Shown: positions 43,725-52,212 of the stretch, piece by piece
Numbering within the stretch: the stretch's first letter is position 1
Layout: the number at the start of each line of letters is the position of its first letter
Origin: a virus
Direction: 5' to 3' (one strand)
DNA: 53,865 bases
Virus record (IMG/VR): IMGVR_UViG_3300032282_004842
Location: 1-53,865 of that record
The notes under the pieces: model-generated
Seen by the model: the letters and a program-made list of their open reading frames with translations, nothing else
Database searches by the model: none
Told to the model about the DNA's origin: nothing
Position numbers and translations under genes: made by a program

Positions 43725-44459
43725 ATGGAACAAAAATCATCGAGACCTAAAAATAAAAAAAATGTTGTAACTCCTTTAGTGGATAGAAAGACAACTAAAA
43801 AGGAAAGAATTAGAGAAATCATTAAACAACCTAAAGAAAAATTCCTAACAAAAAATCAAGAAGAATATTGGAAAATATTAGGTGAAAATGAAATCACTCT
43901 TTGTTTTGGTCCAGCTGGTGTTGGTAAATCATATATCGCAATGAAGAAAGCGGTAGATTTATTGTGGGATGATACGAATAAATATGAAAAAATAATCATT
44001 GTTAGACCCGCGGTTGAGGCTGAGGAAAAATTAGGTTCTTTACCTGGTGGTATCGAAGAAAAATTAGACCCATATATCTACCCTTCATACTACCTTTTAA
44101 ATAAAATAATTGGTAAGGAAGCGAGAGAAAAATTAAAAGAAGAAGAATTTATTGAAATTGCAGCTTTGGCTTATATGAGAGGATGGAATGTCGATAACAC
44201 TATTCTTGTGTTTGAAGAAGCTCAAAATACAACTCCATCACAAATGAAATTATTATTAACGAGAATCGGGTTTAGTTCTAAATTTTTCATATCGGGAGAT
44301 TTGGAACAATCTGATAAATTTAAAGACAAAACAAAAACAGGTCTTTATGACGCAAAAATGAAACTTCAGGATTTACGTAATGTTGGGGTATTTGAATTTG
44401 ATAATAAAGATATTGTAAGAAACCCAATTATTGGTGAAATTCTAAAGAGATACGATTAA
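43725..44459 (+). CDS. phoH: PhoH-like ATPase
   Basis: 244 aa. Walker A CFGPAGVGKSY (about 60-70), Walker B ILVFEEAQN (about 159-167), and the PhoH segments VRPAVEAEEKLGSLPGG and FFISGDLEQSDKF are all present. PhoH-like proteins are ATPases common in phages, with unsettled roles in RNA metabolism or phosphate stress. The first 40 residues are basic and poorly ordered. The 50 nt upstream are A-rich without clear promoter. Confidence 0.93.
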   Translation: MEQKSSRPKNKKNVVTPLVDRKTTKKERIREIIKQPKEKFLTKNQEEYWKILGENEITLCFGPAGVGKSYIAMKKAVDLLWDDTNKYEKIIIVRPAVEAEEKLGSLPGGIEEKLDPYIYPSYYLLNKIIGKEAREKLKEEEFIEIAALAYMRGWNVDNTILVFEEAQNTTPSQMKLLLTRIGFSSKFFISGDLEQSDKFKDKTKTGLYDAKMKLQDLRNVGVFEFDNKDIVRNPIIGEILKRYD

Positions 44460-44460
44460 G

Positions 44461-44468
44461 TATTTACT
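44461..44468 (+). promoter_or_regulatory. TATTTACT motif variant, 29 nt before the HAD-like gene
   Basis: TATTTACT at 44461-44468, 29 nt before ATG 44498; a weak variant at two bases. Confidence 0.2.
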
Positions 44469-44497
44469 TACAATATTTTTAGGATTATATTTCTTTT

Positions 44498-45103
44498 ATG
44501 GAAATATTCGTAAACATTGATGGTGTACTTAGAAATACACTACAAAAATTTGATTATCACTATAAGGATTACTTTTTAAATACTGACCCCGACTCTGAAG
44601 AAACTTTTGAGTATGGGATAAACGGAATCTCTACGATTGAGAATATTATGGATACATATAAATTCCAATCTATGGACGAATACCTTAAATTTTTATATTT
44701 TGATTTTCCAATAGAGATTTTTGGTCACGCCGGTTTAAGTTATAATCAAGCCGTAACAGATTTTAATACTTTAGTTTTTGAAAATAAAGATATTAATTTC
44801 ACTCTAATTGGTTTAAATGAAAAGGGTAAAGCTAAGCCTTCAACTCTTTTTTTCTTATCTAGAAATGGTGTCATCTGTGATACTATCAAATTCTCATCAC
44901 CAGAAAATATTGATGAATTATGGTCAAAATGTGACCTATGGATTACTGATGATAAAAGAGTTGTTGAATCGTGCCCAATAGATAAATCAGTTATTAAATT
45001 TAATACCTTTTACAATAATCACTTTACAAATACCTTAGAAATAAATAAATTATCAGAAATAGAAAAAACATGGTTGAATTGTTCGGAAAAAGTTACTACA
45101 TAG
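44498..45103 (+). CDS. HAD-superfamily-like protein with a changed nucleophile
   Basis: 201 aa. The start EIFVNIDGVLRNT fits the HAD motif I DxDG(V/T), but the first Asp is Asn (N6-x-D8). The later parts, FFLSRNGVICD and CDLWITDDKRVVESC, fit the usual core and the acidic motif. The Asp-to-Asn change removes the residue that forms the phosphoaspartate, so the protein is likely not a normal phosphatase. TAG ends the gene and the next gene overlaps it by 34 nt. Function unclear; perhaps a 5'-nucleotidase relic. Confidence 0.6.
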   Translation: MEIFVNIDGVLRNTLQKFDYHYKDYFLNTDPDSEETFEYGINGISTIENIMDTYKFQSMDEYLKFLYFDFPIEIFGHAGLSYNQAVTDFNTLVFENKDINFTLIGLNEKGKAKPSTLFFLSRNGVICDTIKFSSPENIDELWSKCDLWITDDKRVVESCPIDKSVIKFNTFYNNHFTNTLEINKLSEIEKTWLNCSEKVTT

Positions 45104-45351
45104 ATATCGACGGGATTACCAAAAAATGTCAGACGGGTGATACCCTTGAAAATGAAGATGGCACTGAAAGTTTAGAAATAAACATTTTTAAATATGAAAT
45201 AATAAAAGTTTGTTTAGAAAGGGTACTAAATGAATATGAAGAAGTTGATGAGGAATTAGGTCAATTAGCGGAAGAAGGTCTCTCAATATCTTTTAAAATA
45301 GCATTCAATACACTAATAAAATATGAAATATTAATCGAAGATGATGAATAA
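45070..45351 (+). CDS. Small acidic protein, 93 aa
   Basis: 93 aa, strongly acidic. It starts MVELFGKSYYIDIDGITKKC and continues with a helical part (KYEIIKVCLERVLNEYEEVD, LGQLAEEGLSISFKIAFNTL). No family recognised. It overlaps the HAD-like gene by 34 nt and the transferase by 11 nt, so it is tightly coupled to them. Confidence 0.65.
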   Translation: MVELFGKSYYIDIDGITKKCQTGDTLENEDGTESLEINIFKYEIIKVCLERVLNEYEEVDEELGQLAEEGLSISFKIAFNTLIKYEILIEDDE

Positions 45352-46411
45352 AAACAATGAAAACGTAGAAAAACTAGAACTAGCATTAAGTAAATTGAAC
45401 TCAAATGAGAATGTGATTTACTTTTTGGTATATGATACTCGTAACAATGCTAGAGCTTCTGTTAAACATATCTATGATATGGCTTTAACATTAAAAGAAT
45501 CCGGATTCCAAACCAAATTATTGGTGGAAGATAAAACATACGGAGGTGTCTCAGGTTGGTTAGGTGAGAAATATGACTCATTAGAAGTTGTAACCATTAA
45601 AGACGATAGAGTTGAGATAAAAATTGAAGACATTATCGTAGTACCTGAATACTATTCAAACGTACTTGAAAATCTAGCAAATATTAGATGTGTAAAAGTA
45701 ATGTTGGTACAACAAAAAGAATATATCTTTGAAACTCTACCTATTGGTAGTAGATGGTCAGATTTTGGTTTTGATAGAGTAATAACAACAACAGAAGAAT
45801 CTAAAAAATATATTAACGGATTATTCAATGAAACATTGGTACATATAATCCCACCAATGATTGGTGAACAATTCTCACCATCTGAAAAATCACAAAAACC
45901 AATTGTCGCTATTTCATGTAAAGATAGGTCAATAAATAAAAAAATTATTTCCGAATTCTACATTAGAAACCCACATTTAAGATGGATTACATTTAGAGAT
46001 ATGGTTCAAATGTCATATGATGAGTTTGCGACAAACCTAAAAGAATGTATGGTATCTATTTGGGTTGACGATGACTCAACATTTGGAACATTCCCATTAG
46101 AATCAATTAAGTGTGGTGTTCCTGTTATTGGTAAAATTCCAAAGAATGAACCAGATTGGTTAACTGAAAATGGAATGTGGACATATGACGAATCAAAAAT
46201 AGTTGAAATACTTGGAACATATGTTTTAGCTTGGTTGGACGGTGTTGAGTTAACTGACGAGGTTAAACAAAAAATGAAAGATACTCTATTACCTTATGAT
46301 AGTGAAATCACCAAAACTAACATAGTGAATATCTTTAATTCATTTAAAAATAAACGTATTGAAGCAATTGAAAAAGCTTTAGAAAAAGTTAAACAAGAAG
46401 AACAAATATAA
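45341..46411 (+). CDS. GT-B-type glycosyltransferase
   Basis: 356 aa. Pattern: ENVIYFLVYDTRNNARASVK (N-terminal Rossmann start), VVPEYYSNVLENLANIRCVK, RVITTTEESKKYINGLF, HIIPPMIGEQFSPSEKSQKP, and KECMVSIWVDDDSTFGTFPLESIKCGVPVIG, the classic C-terminal E-x-x-x-x-G segment of GT4/GT1-like enzymes. Probably transfers sugars, with the neighbouring transferases, to a common acceptor. TAATG links it to the next gene. Confidence 0.78.
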   Translation: MMNKNNENVEKLELALSKLNSNENVIYFLVYDTRNNARASVKHIYDMALTLKESGFQTKLLVEDKTYGGVSGWLGEKYDSLEVVTIKDDRVEIKIEDIIVVPEYYSNVLENLANIRCVKVMLVQQKEYIFETLPIGSRWSDFGFDRVITTTEESKKYINGLFNETLVHIIPPMIGEQFSPSEKSQKPIVAISCKDRSINKKIISEFYIRNPHLRWITFRDMVQMSYDEFATNLKECMVSIWVDDDSTFGTFPLESIKCGVPVIGKIPKNEPDWLTENGMWTYDESKIVEILGTYVLAWLDGVELTDEVKQKMKDTLLPYDSEITKTNIVNIFNSFKNKRIEAIEKALEKVKQEEQI

Positions 46412-47190
46412 TGAAAAACATAACAGTAATATTACCAATCCATTTATGGGATGAGGATTATAAAATAATGTTCAAAAATGCTGTAGAATCAGTTGAACAA
46501 TTTTATAATGATGTTAAATTAATAGTAATAGCACCAAAACAAATTTCATCAGATATTCAAATTGAAACTGATAAATTGGAATATAAAATTATCACCAATA
46601 AATCTCTAACAGACTTCTGTAGTCAAGTTAATTTAGGTATTGAAAATTGTGATACTGAATGGTTCTCAATATTGGAGGTTGACGATGAATATCAGAAAGG
46701 ATGGTTAAACTCAATGAATGTATACAGAAACGAAAATTCAAATGTTGATGTTTTTTTACCAATCGTTAGAGATATCAATGTTGAAGGTAAATTTTTAAGT
46801 TTCACAAATGAAGCCACTTGGGCTTATGGTTTTACAGAGAAACAAGGTTTATTAGATAATGAAGCACTTTTAGAATATCAAAATTTTCAAATTAGTGGTG
46901 GTCTATATAAAACATCAACAATTAAAGAATACGGTTCACTAAAAGAGAATATCAAATTAACTTTTGGATATGAATTTTTACTTAGATTAACACATAATAA
47001 TGTCGCAATTATGACCGTACCTAAAATTGGGTATCAACATGTTAATTTCAGAGAAGATTCTTTGTTTTGGTCATACAAAAACTCAGAGAAAACCAAAATG
47101 TCAGCGGATGAGGTTAAATTTTGGTTAGAAACAGCAAAAAAAGAATTTTTCTTTAAAAATAAAAGAGACATAAACTATGTAGAGAACTAA
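46411..47190 (+). CDS. Family 2 glycosyltransferase (GT-A)
   Basis: 259 aa. NITVILPIHLWDEDYKIMFK, CDTEWFSILEVDDEYQKGWL (D91/D92 as the DxD-like metal site), and FLLRLTHNNVAIMTV are typical GT2. It uses a nucleotide-sugar donor. The start overlaps the stop of the previous gene (TAATG). The three transferases of this stretch may modify hydroxymethylated DNA, or glycans on the virion; the sequence does not decide this. Confidence 0.8.
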   Translation: MKNITVILPIHLWDEDYKIMFKNAVESVEQFYNDVKLIVIAPKQISSDIQIETDKLEYKIITNKSLTDFCSQVNLGIENCDTEWFSILEVDDEYQKGWLNSMNVYRNENSNVDVFLPIVRDINVEGKFLSFTNEATWAYGFTEKQGLLDNEALLEYQNFQISGGLYKTSTIKEYGSLKENIKLTFGYEFLLRLTHNNVAIMTVPKIGYQHVNFREDSLFWSYKNSEKTKMSADEVKFWLETAKKEFFFKNKRDINYVEN

Positions 47191-47193
47191 AAT

Positions 47194-47892
47194 ATGCCGC
47201 GCAAGAGAACCCAAAAAATTTATTTTGGGGAGGAGCAAGAACAAGCGGTTGTACGATACTTAGAATCTGAATCCGAAATAGAAAAGAACAAGATATTCAA
47301 TGAATATTTAAAAGAACCTCTCATAATAATGGTCGAAAGTATAATTCGACGTTACAAACTTTACAGGAAGGATTTTGATTTTAACGAAGTCCATACTGAT
47401 ACTATGTCATTTTTAATAACAAAAATTAATAAATTTGACCATACAAAAAATACTAAAGCATATTCATATTTTGGTACTATTTGTAAAAATTATCTAATGG
47501 GAGCAATCCAGAAAGATACTAAAGAAACAAATAGAAGTATTTCATATGATGATATTTCTTCAGATTTGGAGGAGAGTTTAAATCACTCATATATCATTGA
47601 TGAAGTTCACGTTGATTATAAAGATGTTGTTATCAAATTTATAATGCAAATGGAAGAATTCATGGAAAACAATGAATTAACTGAAAATGAACAAAAACTA
47701 GGGTATGCACTAATTGAGGTCTTTAGTAATTTTGAAAAAATCTTCCAAGTTGGAGACGGTAATAAATTTAATAAAAACTTGATTTTATTGTCTTTACGTG
47801 AAATGACATCATTATCAACTAAAGAAATACGAGTATCATTGAAAAAGTTTAAAAAAGTTTATGAAAGTATCATGGTAGGATTCATAAATTAA
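47194..47892 (+). CDS. gp55: Late sigma factor gp55-like
   Basis: 232 aa (T4 gp55: 185). The segment KFDHTKNTKAYSYFGTICKN, then YLMGAIQKDTKETN is the sigma region 2 pattern of T4 gp55 (FDETKYKNPHAYITQAC...RIKKERKE), which recognises the late -10 element. The C-terminal part (SLREMTSLSTKEIRVSLKKF) has a helix-turn-helix-like pattern that T4 gp55 lacks, so it may also hold a sigma region 4-like or clamp-binding part. It should read the TATTTATA sites in this window. It lies 3 nt after the GT2 gene. Confidence 0.78.
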   Translation: MPRKRTQKIYFGEEQEQAVVRYLESESEIEKNKIFNEYLKEPLIIMVESIIRRYKLYRKDFDFNEVHTDTMSFLITKINKFDHTKNTKAYSYFGTICKNYLMGAIQKDTKETNRSISYDDISSDLEESLNHSYIIDEVHVDYKDVVIKFIMQMEEFMENNELTENEQKLGYALIEVFSNFEKIFQVGDGNKFNKNLILLSLREMTSLSTKEIRVSLKKFKKVYESIMVGFIN

Positions 47893-47901
47893 AAATATAC
47901 C

Positions 47902-47909
47902 TATTTATA
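47902..47909 (+). promoter_or_regulatory. TATTTATA motif 3 nt before the 125-aa gene
   Basis: Plus strand CTATTTATAGATATG. Same spacing as the tape measure motif on the other strand. Confidence 0.5.
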
Positions 47910-47912
47910 GAT

Positions 47913-48290
47913 ATGAGAGAAAGAAAAAACTTAATATCGCTCGATACAGATTCAGCCTTAGCATTGATGCAAGAAATCTACAATGATATTGTAGAACAAA
48001 AAAATACTGCATCCATGATTACTAAGAAAATGTTGACCTTTATGAAGGACGCTGAGGATATGAGTGTTATCGGACCTGTCATTAAAGAACAACAAAAAAT
48101 TCTAAACGATTGTACCGAAAAGAAAATTTCATTAGTTAAATTACAAAGTGCTTTATTAAAACAAACCCAAGGTGCTGGAAACAGTAGTTCAGGTGGTAAA
48201 CTTCAATTAACCGATGAGGATAGGAGCATATTAGCAAAACTAATGGATGAACCCGACGTAGAATCAAAAGAAGGAACATATAAAGTCTAA
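47913..48290 (+). CDS. Helical protein, 125 aa, function unknown
   Basis: 125 aa, helical. DSALALMQEIYNDIVEQKNT, ASMITKKMLTFMKDAEDM, SVIGPVIKEQQKILNDCTEK, and LTDEDRSILAKLMDEPD. The helix pair followed by a short Ser/Gly linker is the outline of small terminase-type or scaffold proteins, but there is no diagnostic motif. It has a late-type motif 3 nt upstream and its stop overlaps the next ATG (TAATG), so it belongs to the baseplate operon 47913-51967. Confidence 0.6.
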   Translation: MRERKNLISLDTDSALALMQEIYNDIVEQKNTASMITKKMLTFMKDAEDMSVIGPVIKEQQKILNDCTEKKISLVKLQSALLKQTQGAGNSSSGGKLQLTDEDRSILAKLMDEPDVESKEGTYKV

Positions 48291-50197
48291 TGGCTAATTT
48301 AAAAAAAACAAAAAGAAAGTTACAATCTAAAATTGAGGCAATCAAAAAAATTAATGATAACCCTCAAGAAAGTTTTGATGACGTTTCAGATAAATACCTC
48401 AATAATATACCTGACATAAACAGCGTTGTCGGTAAAAAAATTGATGCCCTTAATAAAAAGATAAACAAAAAGAAACAAAATTTCAAAGATATTTTTTCCG
48501 ATATGCTCGATATCGTAGAACAATTTATGGGGTCGGAAAAAAATTCTAAAGATAATATAAAACAATCAGATAATAGTACAAAACAAAAAATCAAGAAGCA
48601 TGCAATAGCTGCAATGGAAATTACTTTAAACTCAGCAAAGGAAATTGCGGTTAAAAATATATCTGAATCTCTTTTTATGGGTGAAGGTATTTGTGGAACA
48701 GAATCCGTTTTTTCGGGAGATACGATAACATTAAAACCGGAAGAATTTGATTTTTTAGACTCATTAACAATTGACCCCGATAGTAGCTGTGGTAAAATAA
48801 TATACGAACCTAAAACTCCCGATATTAATAAAGAAAAAGTTAATAGGAATCTTTATAATGCTTTCGGTGGAACTCCATATACATTTACTTCAAATAACGG
48901 TAAAGATTTATTTACGGCAACATGGGATAGTGGAAATCAAAGATATGATATCACGGGATTAACACAAGGAGCACCTGGAGTAACAAAAGTACAAGATTTT
49001 ATATCTGATTATTATTCTTCAATGGAATTTCCGGACATAAATCACATTATTAAAACTTCAATGTTACTCACAATACAAGGTGGGTCACAATTTGGAGATT
49101 CAAAAAAGTTTAATCTATCATTGGATAAAGTAATGAGATTACTTAAAAAACTAATGTCAATTTGTAATGCACCACAAAATACCAACCAAGTAAATGCTAT
49201 CAATATGTTCGATGAAACAGATGAAGACGTTGAATTTTATTTTGATTTTGATGACGTGGAAGGTATTGATTTAGACGATGAAGATGCAAGATATCGTAAA
49301 GTTTTAAGATTTAAAGATTGTTATAATTTTGAGGTACCTGTCGACACCGACCACATTAAGGATTTTATTTATTTAACAAAAAATAAAAACCCAAAACTTG
49401 CCGTTGATGAAATTTTAAACAAAGTGGCATTAGATGCCACCCAACAATCCGATAGTGGATTATCGATTAATGATTTTTTAAATAATCTTTTAAATAATTT
49501 TATTTTAAGTTTACCGAAGGCGTTAATGATAACAATATTATCCGGTAAATTGTTTTTACCATTGGTTATCTTATATAAGAAGTTTAAATCAATTATAGGT
49601 AGTATTGATATAAAAGAATTGGCAAAGAAATTTTATAAGGCGATAACTAAAACAGTAAAAGAATTATTTTGGTTGTTCATTAGAGAATTTTGGAAATTAA
49701 TAAAAAGTGATTTATTGGCATTTGTGTCTAAATTAGTAAAAAAAATAATAAAAAATAAATACAAAAGATACCTTATAATTATTACGTCATTAATTGCACT
49801 ACTTAAAAAGATATTGGAAGAGAAAATTGATAACTGTTTTGAATTGTTTCAAACCGTTTTAGGAACATTAAATTCATCATTATCGATGAAAGTACCTATG
49901 AACGTACCTTCCATTTTGTTAACCTTATCTGAGGGATTACCCGGATATAGCCAAGACAGAGCATTTATGAATGTGATGGAAAGATTGGAGGCTGCGGGAG
50001 TACCTACAGGACCTTTATATGGAGAATCAAACGATATTGGTAATTTAATTAAATCTATTATCGATGGTCATACCGAAGAACATGACACAAATGGATTTAT
50101 TAAAACAACAAATTCTCTACCGATTATATCGGGAAATGCTGGTGGACCAATTATAATTCCTCCGGGAATACTTAATATTGTAGGTAAAAGTTTTTAA
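48290..50197 (+). CDS. Large structural protein with hydrophobic helical segment
   Basis: 635 aa. The N-terminus is Lys-rich and helical (KKTKRKLQSKIEAIKKINDN). The middle is beta-rich (ITGLTQGAPG, DEDVEFYFDFDDVEGIDL). Residues about 396-525 are hydrophobic and helical (SLPKALMITILSGKLFLPLV, WLFIREFWKLIKSDLLAFVS, YLIIITSLIALLKKIL), and the end is Gly/Pro-rich. The hydrophobic part could insert in a membrane after contraction or pack in the baseplate. No family recognised. Context (OB-fold protein downstream) points to the baseplate. Confidence 0.6.
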   Translation: MANLKKTKRKLQSKIEAIKKINDNPQESFDDVSDKYLNNIPDINSVVGKKIDALNKKINKKKQNFKDIFSDMLDIVEQFMGSEKNSKDNIKQSDNSTKQKIKKHAIAAMEITLNSAKEIAVKNISESLFMGEGICGTESVFSGDTITLKPEEFDFLDSLTIDPDSSCGKIIYEPKTPDINKEKVNRNLYNAFGGTPYTFTSNNGKDLFTATWDSGNQRYDITGLTQGAPGVTKVQDFISDYYSSMEFPDINHIIKTSMLLTIQGGSQFGDSKKFNLSLDKVMRLLKKLMSICNAPQNTNQVNAINMFDETDEDVEFYFDFDDVEGIDLDDEDARYRKVLRFKDCYNFEVPVDTDHIKDFIYLTKNKNPKLAVDEILNKVALDATQQSDSGLSINDFLNNLLNNFILSLPKALMITILSGKLFLPLVILYKKFKSIIGSIDIKELAKKFYKAITKTVKELFWLFIREFWKLIKSDLLAFVSKLVKKIIKNKYKRYLIIITSLIALLKKILEEKIDNCFELFQTVLGTLNSSLSMKVPMNVPSILLTLSEGLPGYSQDRAFMNVMERLEAAGVPTGPLYGESNDIGNLIKSIIDGHTEEHDTNGFIKTTNSLPIISGNAGGPIIIPPGILNIVGKSF

Positions 50198-50198
50198 T

Positions 50199-50396
50199 AT
50201 GGATAAAGATAAATTTTTTAATATCATTAATGACATAGAAAATAAATCAAATAAAGATTTGTTAGATGTTGAAACTTTTTTATTTCAAGAATTTGAAAAC
50301 ACAAAAAAAATTGCTCTTGAGTTAACCAAACATATGGATATGATAGAAGAAATTTATATAAAAGTAACTAAGGAAATAGAAAAAAGGAAAGTATAA
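50199..50396 (+). CDS. Small coiled-coil protein, 65 aa
   Basis: 65 aa, a nearly continuous helix (FNIINDIENKSNKDLLDVET, IALELTKHMDMIEEIYIKVT). It starts 1 nt after the structural gene and overlaps the next gene by TAATG. Could be a small chaperone or baseplate pin; unknown. Confidence 0.6.
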   Translation: MDKDKFFNIINDIENKSNKDLLDVETFLFQEFENTKKIALELTKHMDMIEEIYIKVTKEIEKRKV

Positions 50397-51967
50397 TGCA
50401 AATAGTTAAGTTAGCCATATGTATCAACAATAACGACCCGGCGGGTTTAAATAGAATCAGATATATTGATTATACTGATAATGTTGGTGCAAAAGAAAGT
50501 TCTAGAAATTATGAGGATTGGGATGTAAATGACCCATTCATAGCCGGTCCGTTCTTACCAACTAACATGAATCACGTACCTGAAATAAATCAAGCTGTAA
50601 GGATTATTAGGTATAATACTGAAAAAACAACAGTAAATGCTGAGTACATTGCTGGTCCATTTACTACAAACTACGATTTTCAATCACAAACATACGCACA
50701 ACAAACTACAACAACAACCTTTAATCAGGCGGGTAAAAAACCAAAAAATATTTTAAATAAAGATGGTGAATTACCTCCAGATTCAAAAAACGCCTTTGCT
50801 AAAAATAAACATTTTGGTATTGATGGAAAGTACGGTTCTGATGTTATTTTTACTGATAATGGCATAGTGTTAAGAGGAGGTAAACTACTAACTAAGGAGA
50901 GTGCAACCAAAAAAGAAAGAAAGAAAATATCCGATTACCCAATTGTAAGTAAAAAAGTAGCAAAACTACAACTTAAAAAATTTCCACAGAAAAAAGTTCC
51001 AACAAACGAAAAAACCAATAGAGAAGTATTTGAGAATGCAAATTTAAAATATATTATAGAATATAGTGTTAATAGTATTACCAATCCAACTATGTTAGAT
51101 TTTTATGTTAGACAGGTAACATCCCAATATGAATATCTTTTAAAATCAAATTCATTTACTGAATTTACCGTAATACCTTCAGGTACCACAAATCTTTTAA
51201 ATATTGATAATACAACAACAACACCGACTTGGAGTTATGATTTAACCCAAGAATACCCTAACTGGTCATCTTTATCTATTTCTGAAAAAATAAGTGATGT
51301 TTGTTCCGAAATTAGACTAAAATTATTATATATCCAATCGGAGGGTTTAGGTTTGGTTATGCCTGTAGCGGTTCAACAGAAATTCTCTAATCCAGAAAAA
51401 GATTTAAAAGACGTATATCCGTTTTATTTTAGACCAACTAGTGAATTTAGACATAGACCCGTATCAAATGATACTGAAATGAATTTAAAACAATCCATTC
51501 TAAGTGGTGTTAAATTGGGTGGTGAAAAAAGTCCCATAGAATCAGGTTTAGTTTGGTCACAAAAACAATTCAATCCCCCAAGTAATATTGTTACAGAAGA
51601 GATTACAAAATTAAAAACAGACACAGGAACAAGGGAACAAACATTTGGTAGTTTAGTGGGTGATAGATTATATCTTTTATCCATGGATACAAATTTAACG
51701 GGAGTACCCATAGATTTCACTCAATTAGATTCATATGAATACACCCAAGAAGATTATCTTAATAAGATAGACCCAAACACTTACGCATTGGTTAGGGGTG
51801 AGGTTTTATTGGAGTTTTTAAGAGCAATGTATAATGTCTTAACCAGTCATGTTCATAATATTAACAAACCATACGCTCGTGGTGATTATGATGCTCACAA
51901 CATAATGGAAGATTTATTTAACAAATTAGAGAATGACTTATTAAATAAATCGATTAGAACCAACTAA
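50396..51967 (+). CDS. Baseplate protein with N-terminal OB-fold (gp5/gpV-like)
   Basis: 523 aa. The N-terminus (NDPAGLNRIRYIDYTDNVG, DPFIAGPFLPTNMNHVPEIN, QAVRIIRYN, AEYIAGPF) has the OB-fold outline of baseplate spike or hub proteins (GRvkv...P...P..Ge.V.v...). The middle is Thr/Lys-rich; the C-terminus has SHVHNINKPYARGDYDAHNI, with H-x-H as a possible metal site of a spike. In T4, gp5 carries lysozyme and the needle; no lysozyme motif is seen here, so it is a spike or wedge-type protein only. Confidence 0.5.
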   Translation: MQIVKLAICINNNDPAGLNRIRYIDYTDNVGAKESSRNYEDWDVNDPFIAGPFLPTNMNHVPEINQAVRIIRYNTEKTTVNAEYIAGPFTTNYDFQSQTYAQQTTTTTFNQAGKKPKNILNKDGELPPDSKNAFAKNKHFGIDGKYGSDVIFTDNGIVLRGGKLLTKESATKKERKKISDYPIVSKKVAKLQLKKFPQKKVPTNEKTNREVFENANLKYIIEYSVNSITNPTMLDFYVRQVTSQYEYLLKSNSFTEFTVIPSGTTNLLNIDNTTTTPTWSYDLTQEYPNWSSLSISEKISDVCSEIRLKLLYIQSEGLGLVMPVAVQQKFSNPEKDLKDVYPFYFRPTSEFRHRPVSNDTEMNLKQSILSGVKLGGEKSPIESGLVWSQKQFNPPSNIVTEEITKLKTDTGTREQTFGSLVGDRLYLLSMDTNLTGVPIDFTQLDSYEYTQEDYLNKIDPNTYALVRGEVLLEFLRAMYNVLTSHVHNINKPYARGDYDAHNIMEDLFNKLENDLLNKSIRTN

Positions 51968-51972
51968 TCCGA

Positions 51973-51980
51973 TATTTATT
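51973..51980 (+). promoter_or_regulatory. TATTTATT motif before the homing-endonuclease remnant
   Basis: Plus strand GATATTTATTAATATG; the 8-mer ends 3 nt before ATG 51984. It may originally have served the 455-aa gene behind. Confidence 0.4.
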
Positions 51981-51983
51981 AAT

Positions 51984-52193
51984 ATGAATGTAATTAAAAG
52001 AAATTGCCCCATATGTAATAAAATTATTACATATTGTAATAAATATGTATATAATAAAGCAATAGAGAACAACTCATCATGTAAATCGTGTTCACAAATA
52101 GGAAGAGAATTTAGTATTATTCATAGAAATAATTTAGGAAAGTCTAAACTGAATAAAAAAATTTTGTTTAGTGAAGAACATAAAAAAAGTTGA
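51984..52193 (+). pseudogene. Truncated homing endonuclease (zinc ribbon plus NUMOD3 start)
   Basis: 69 codons. NCPICNKIITYCNK and SSCKSCSQIGREFS form a CxxC...CxxC zinc ribbon as in free-standing homing endonucleases of Bacteroidota phages. LGKSKLNKKILFSEEHKKS is the start of a NUMOD3-type DNA-binding helix (typical SEEHKKK). The frame ends in TGA at once, without HNH or GIY-YIG nuclease domain, and the next gene starts 20 nt later. It is therefore probably a relic left by deletion, or a small DNA-binding protein still made. Confidence 0.65.
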
Positions 52194-52212
52194 ATTAAAA
52201 ATTATTAAATAA

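Noticed and set aside
43725-44459. Shine-Dalgarno AAGGAAA upstream of PhoH
   Set aside because: It lies about 30 nt before the ATG, too far for a ribosome binding site, and other genes have none.
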